DNA of 64,000 nt from Legionella bononiensis. GTDB lineage: Bacteria > Pseudomonadota > Gammaproteobacteria > Legionellales > Legionellaceae. The notes beneath the pieces were generated by a model. It saw only the letters and a program-made list of their open reading frames with translations. It was not told the origin of the DNA and did not search any database. Positions 63,698 to 64,000 of this stretch are shown here, one piece after another. Location of the stretch: NCBI RefSeq assembly GCF_016786215.1, contig NZ_JADOBG010000015.1:95289-159288 (forward strand), given 5' to 3'. Each line of letters begins with the position of its first letter. Position 1 is the stretch's first letter. Made by a program: the position numbers and the translations under genes.

Positions 63698-64000
63698 CAT
63701 CCTGAACGTAGTGAAGGATCTCCAAATACGGGCACTGTTCCACATTCAGGAGATCCCTCGTTTTCACTCGGGATGACGTGTTCCTTGGGTATAGCGTCAT
63801 CCTTGGGTATCACGTCATCCTGAGCATAGTGAAGGATCTCCAAATACTGGCACGGTTCCACATTCAGGAGATCCCTCGTTTTCACTCGGGATGACGTGTT
63901 CCTTGGGTATAGCGTCATCCTTGGGTATCACGTCATCCTGAGCATAGTGAAGGATCTCCAAATACTGGCACTGTTCCACATTCAGGAGATCCCTCGATTA
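63698..64000. repeat. 118-bp tandem repeat, two full units and part of a third
   Basis: The word CATCCTGA starts at 63698, 63816 and 63934, exactly 118 bp apart, and the intervening sequence is nearly identical. Each unit contains the inverted words GTGAAGGATCTCC and GGAGATCCCTCG, so each can fold on itself. The array continues beyond the window. It shares the GATCTCC/GGGATGACG words with the element at 57378. Confidence 0.9.

Noticed and set aside
63698..64000. Regular repeats considered as a CRISPR array
   Set aside because: The whole 118-bp unit is repeated with no variable spacers, and no cas gene is in the window.
1..64000. tRNA or rRNA genes
   Set aside because: T-loop-like words were looked for on both strands; none occurred with a cloverleaf context.

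Overview
The window looks like the chromosome of a non-pneumophila Legionella or a close relative. The base composition is AT-rich. It carries proteins of families typical of the genus: SH2-domain and Ulp-like protease proteins with poly-Ser linkers, a DUF1566 adhesin-like protein, a KaiB/KaiC pair beside a PAS/GAF/GGDEF/EAL protein, and a fimT-pilV-pilW-pilX-pilY1-pilE operon followed by comEC. No rRNA, tRNA, CRISPR array, IS transposase or prophage gene was seen. Layout from the left: the start of dabA and all of dabB (bicarbonate/CO2 uptake) stand divergent to a LysR regulator. The regulator is followed by a tightly coupled three-gene exporter (ABC-like membrane protein, HlyD-like adaptor, TolC-like protein) in which the ABC ATPase domain has lost every catalytic motif. 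Next comes a light/oxygen group at 7.0-14.0 kb: class I CPD photolyase, TspO, short-Q-loop cytochrome bd oxidase, and an SDR-like protein coupled to an Fe-S (6-4) photolyase. Then follow an outer membrane barrel, an FAD oxidoreductase, an XRE/membrane-protein pair, and a MarR regulator divergent to a FrsA-like hydrolase with a striking 44-bp palindrome between them. Two overlapping NCS2 purine/uracil permeases come next. From 23.2 to 29.3 kb is a minus-strand group of secreted or envelope proteins: a Nudix-like secreted protein, an IPT/DUF1566 protein, a Cys-rich secreted protein sharing its N-terminal domain with the previous one, and an OMP. From 31.9 to 35.3 kb are two candidate Dot/Icm effectors, one with an SH2 domain and one a clan CE (Ulp1-like) cysteine protease. 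A MltD-like lytic transglycosylase and the kai region follow (GGDEF/EAL protein divergent to kaiC-kaiB, no kaiA seen). Then come a TrmN6-like methyltransferase, a J-domain protein, a repeat-rich stretch (43.6-44.6 kb), an APH-like kinase coupled to Ada, and an MFS exporter. After these are comEC and the type IV pilus minor-pilin operon (competence and twitching functions side by side, as in L. pneumophila), RhlE-type helicase, a polysaccharide deacetylase, a Legionella-type hypothetical protein with an acidic tail, and a GT39/ArnT-like glycosyltransferase. The right edge enters a 118-bp tandem repeat. Several small palindromic repeat families occupy the intergenic regions, mostly right of 43 kb. 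The most unusual items are the exporter with a dead ATPase, the MarR/hydrolase palindrome that holds both ribosome binding sites, the SH2/protease effector pair, the SDR lacking its catalytic tyrosine beside a photolyase, and KaiC with a Ser-Ser phosphosite pair.
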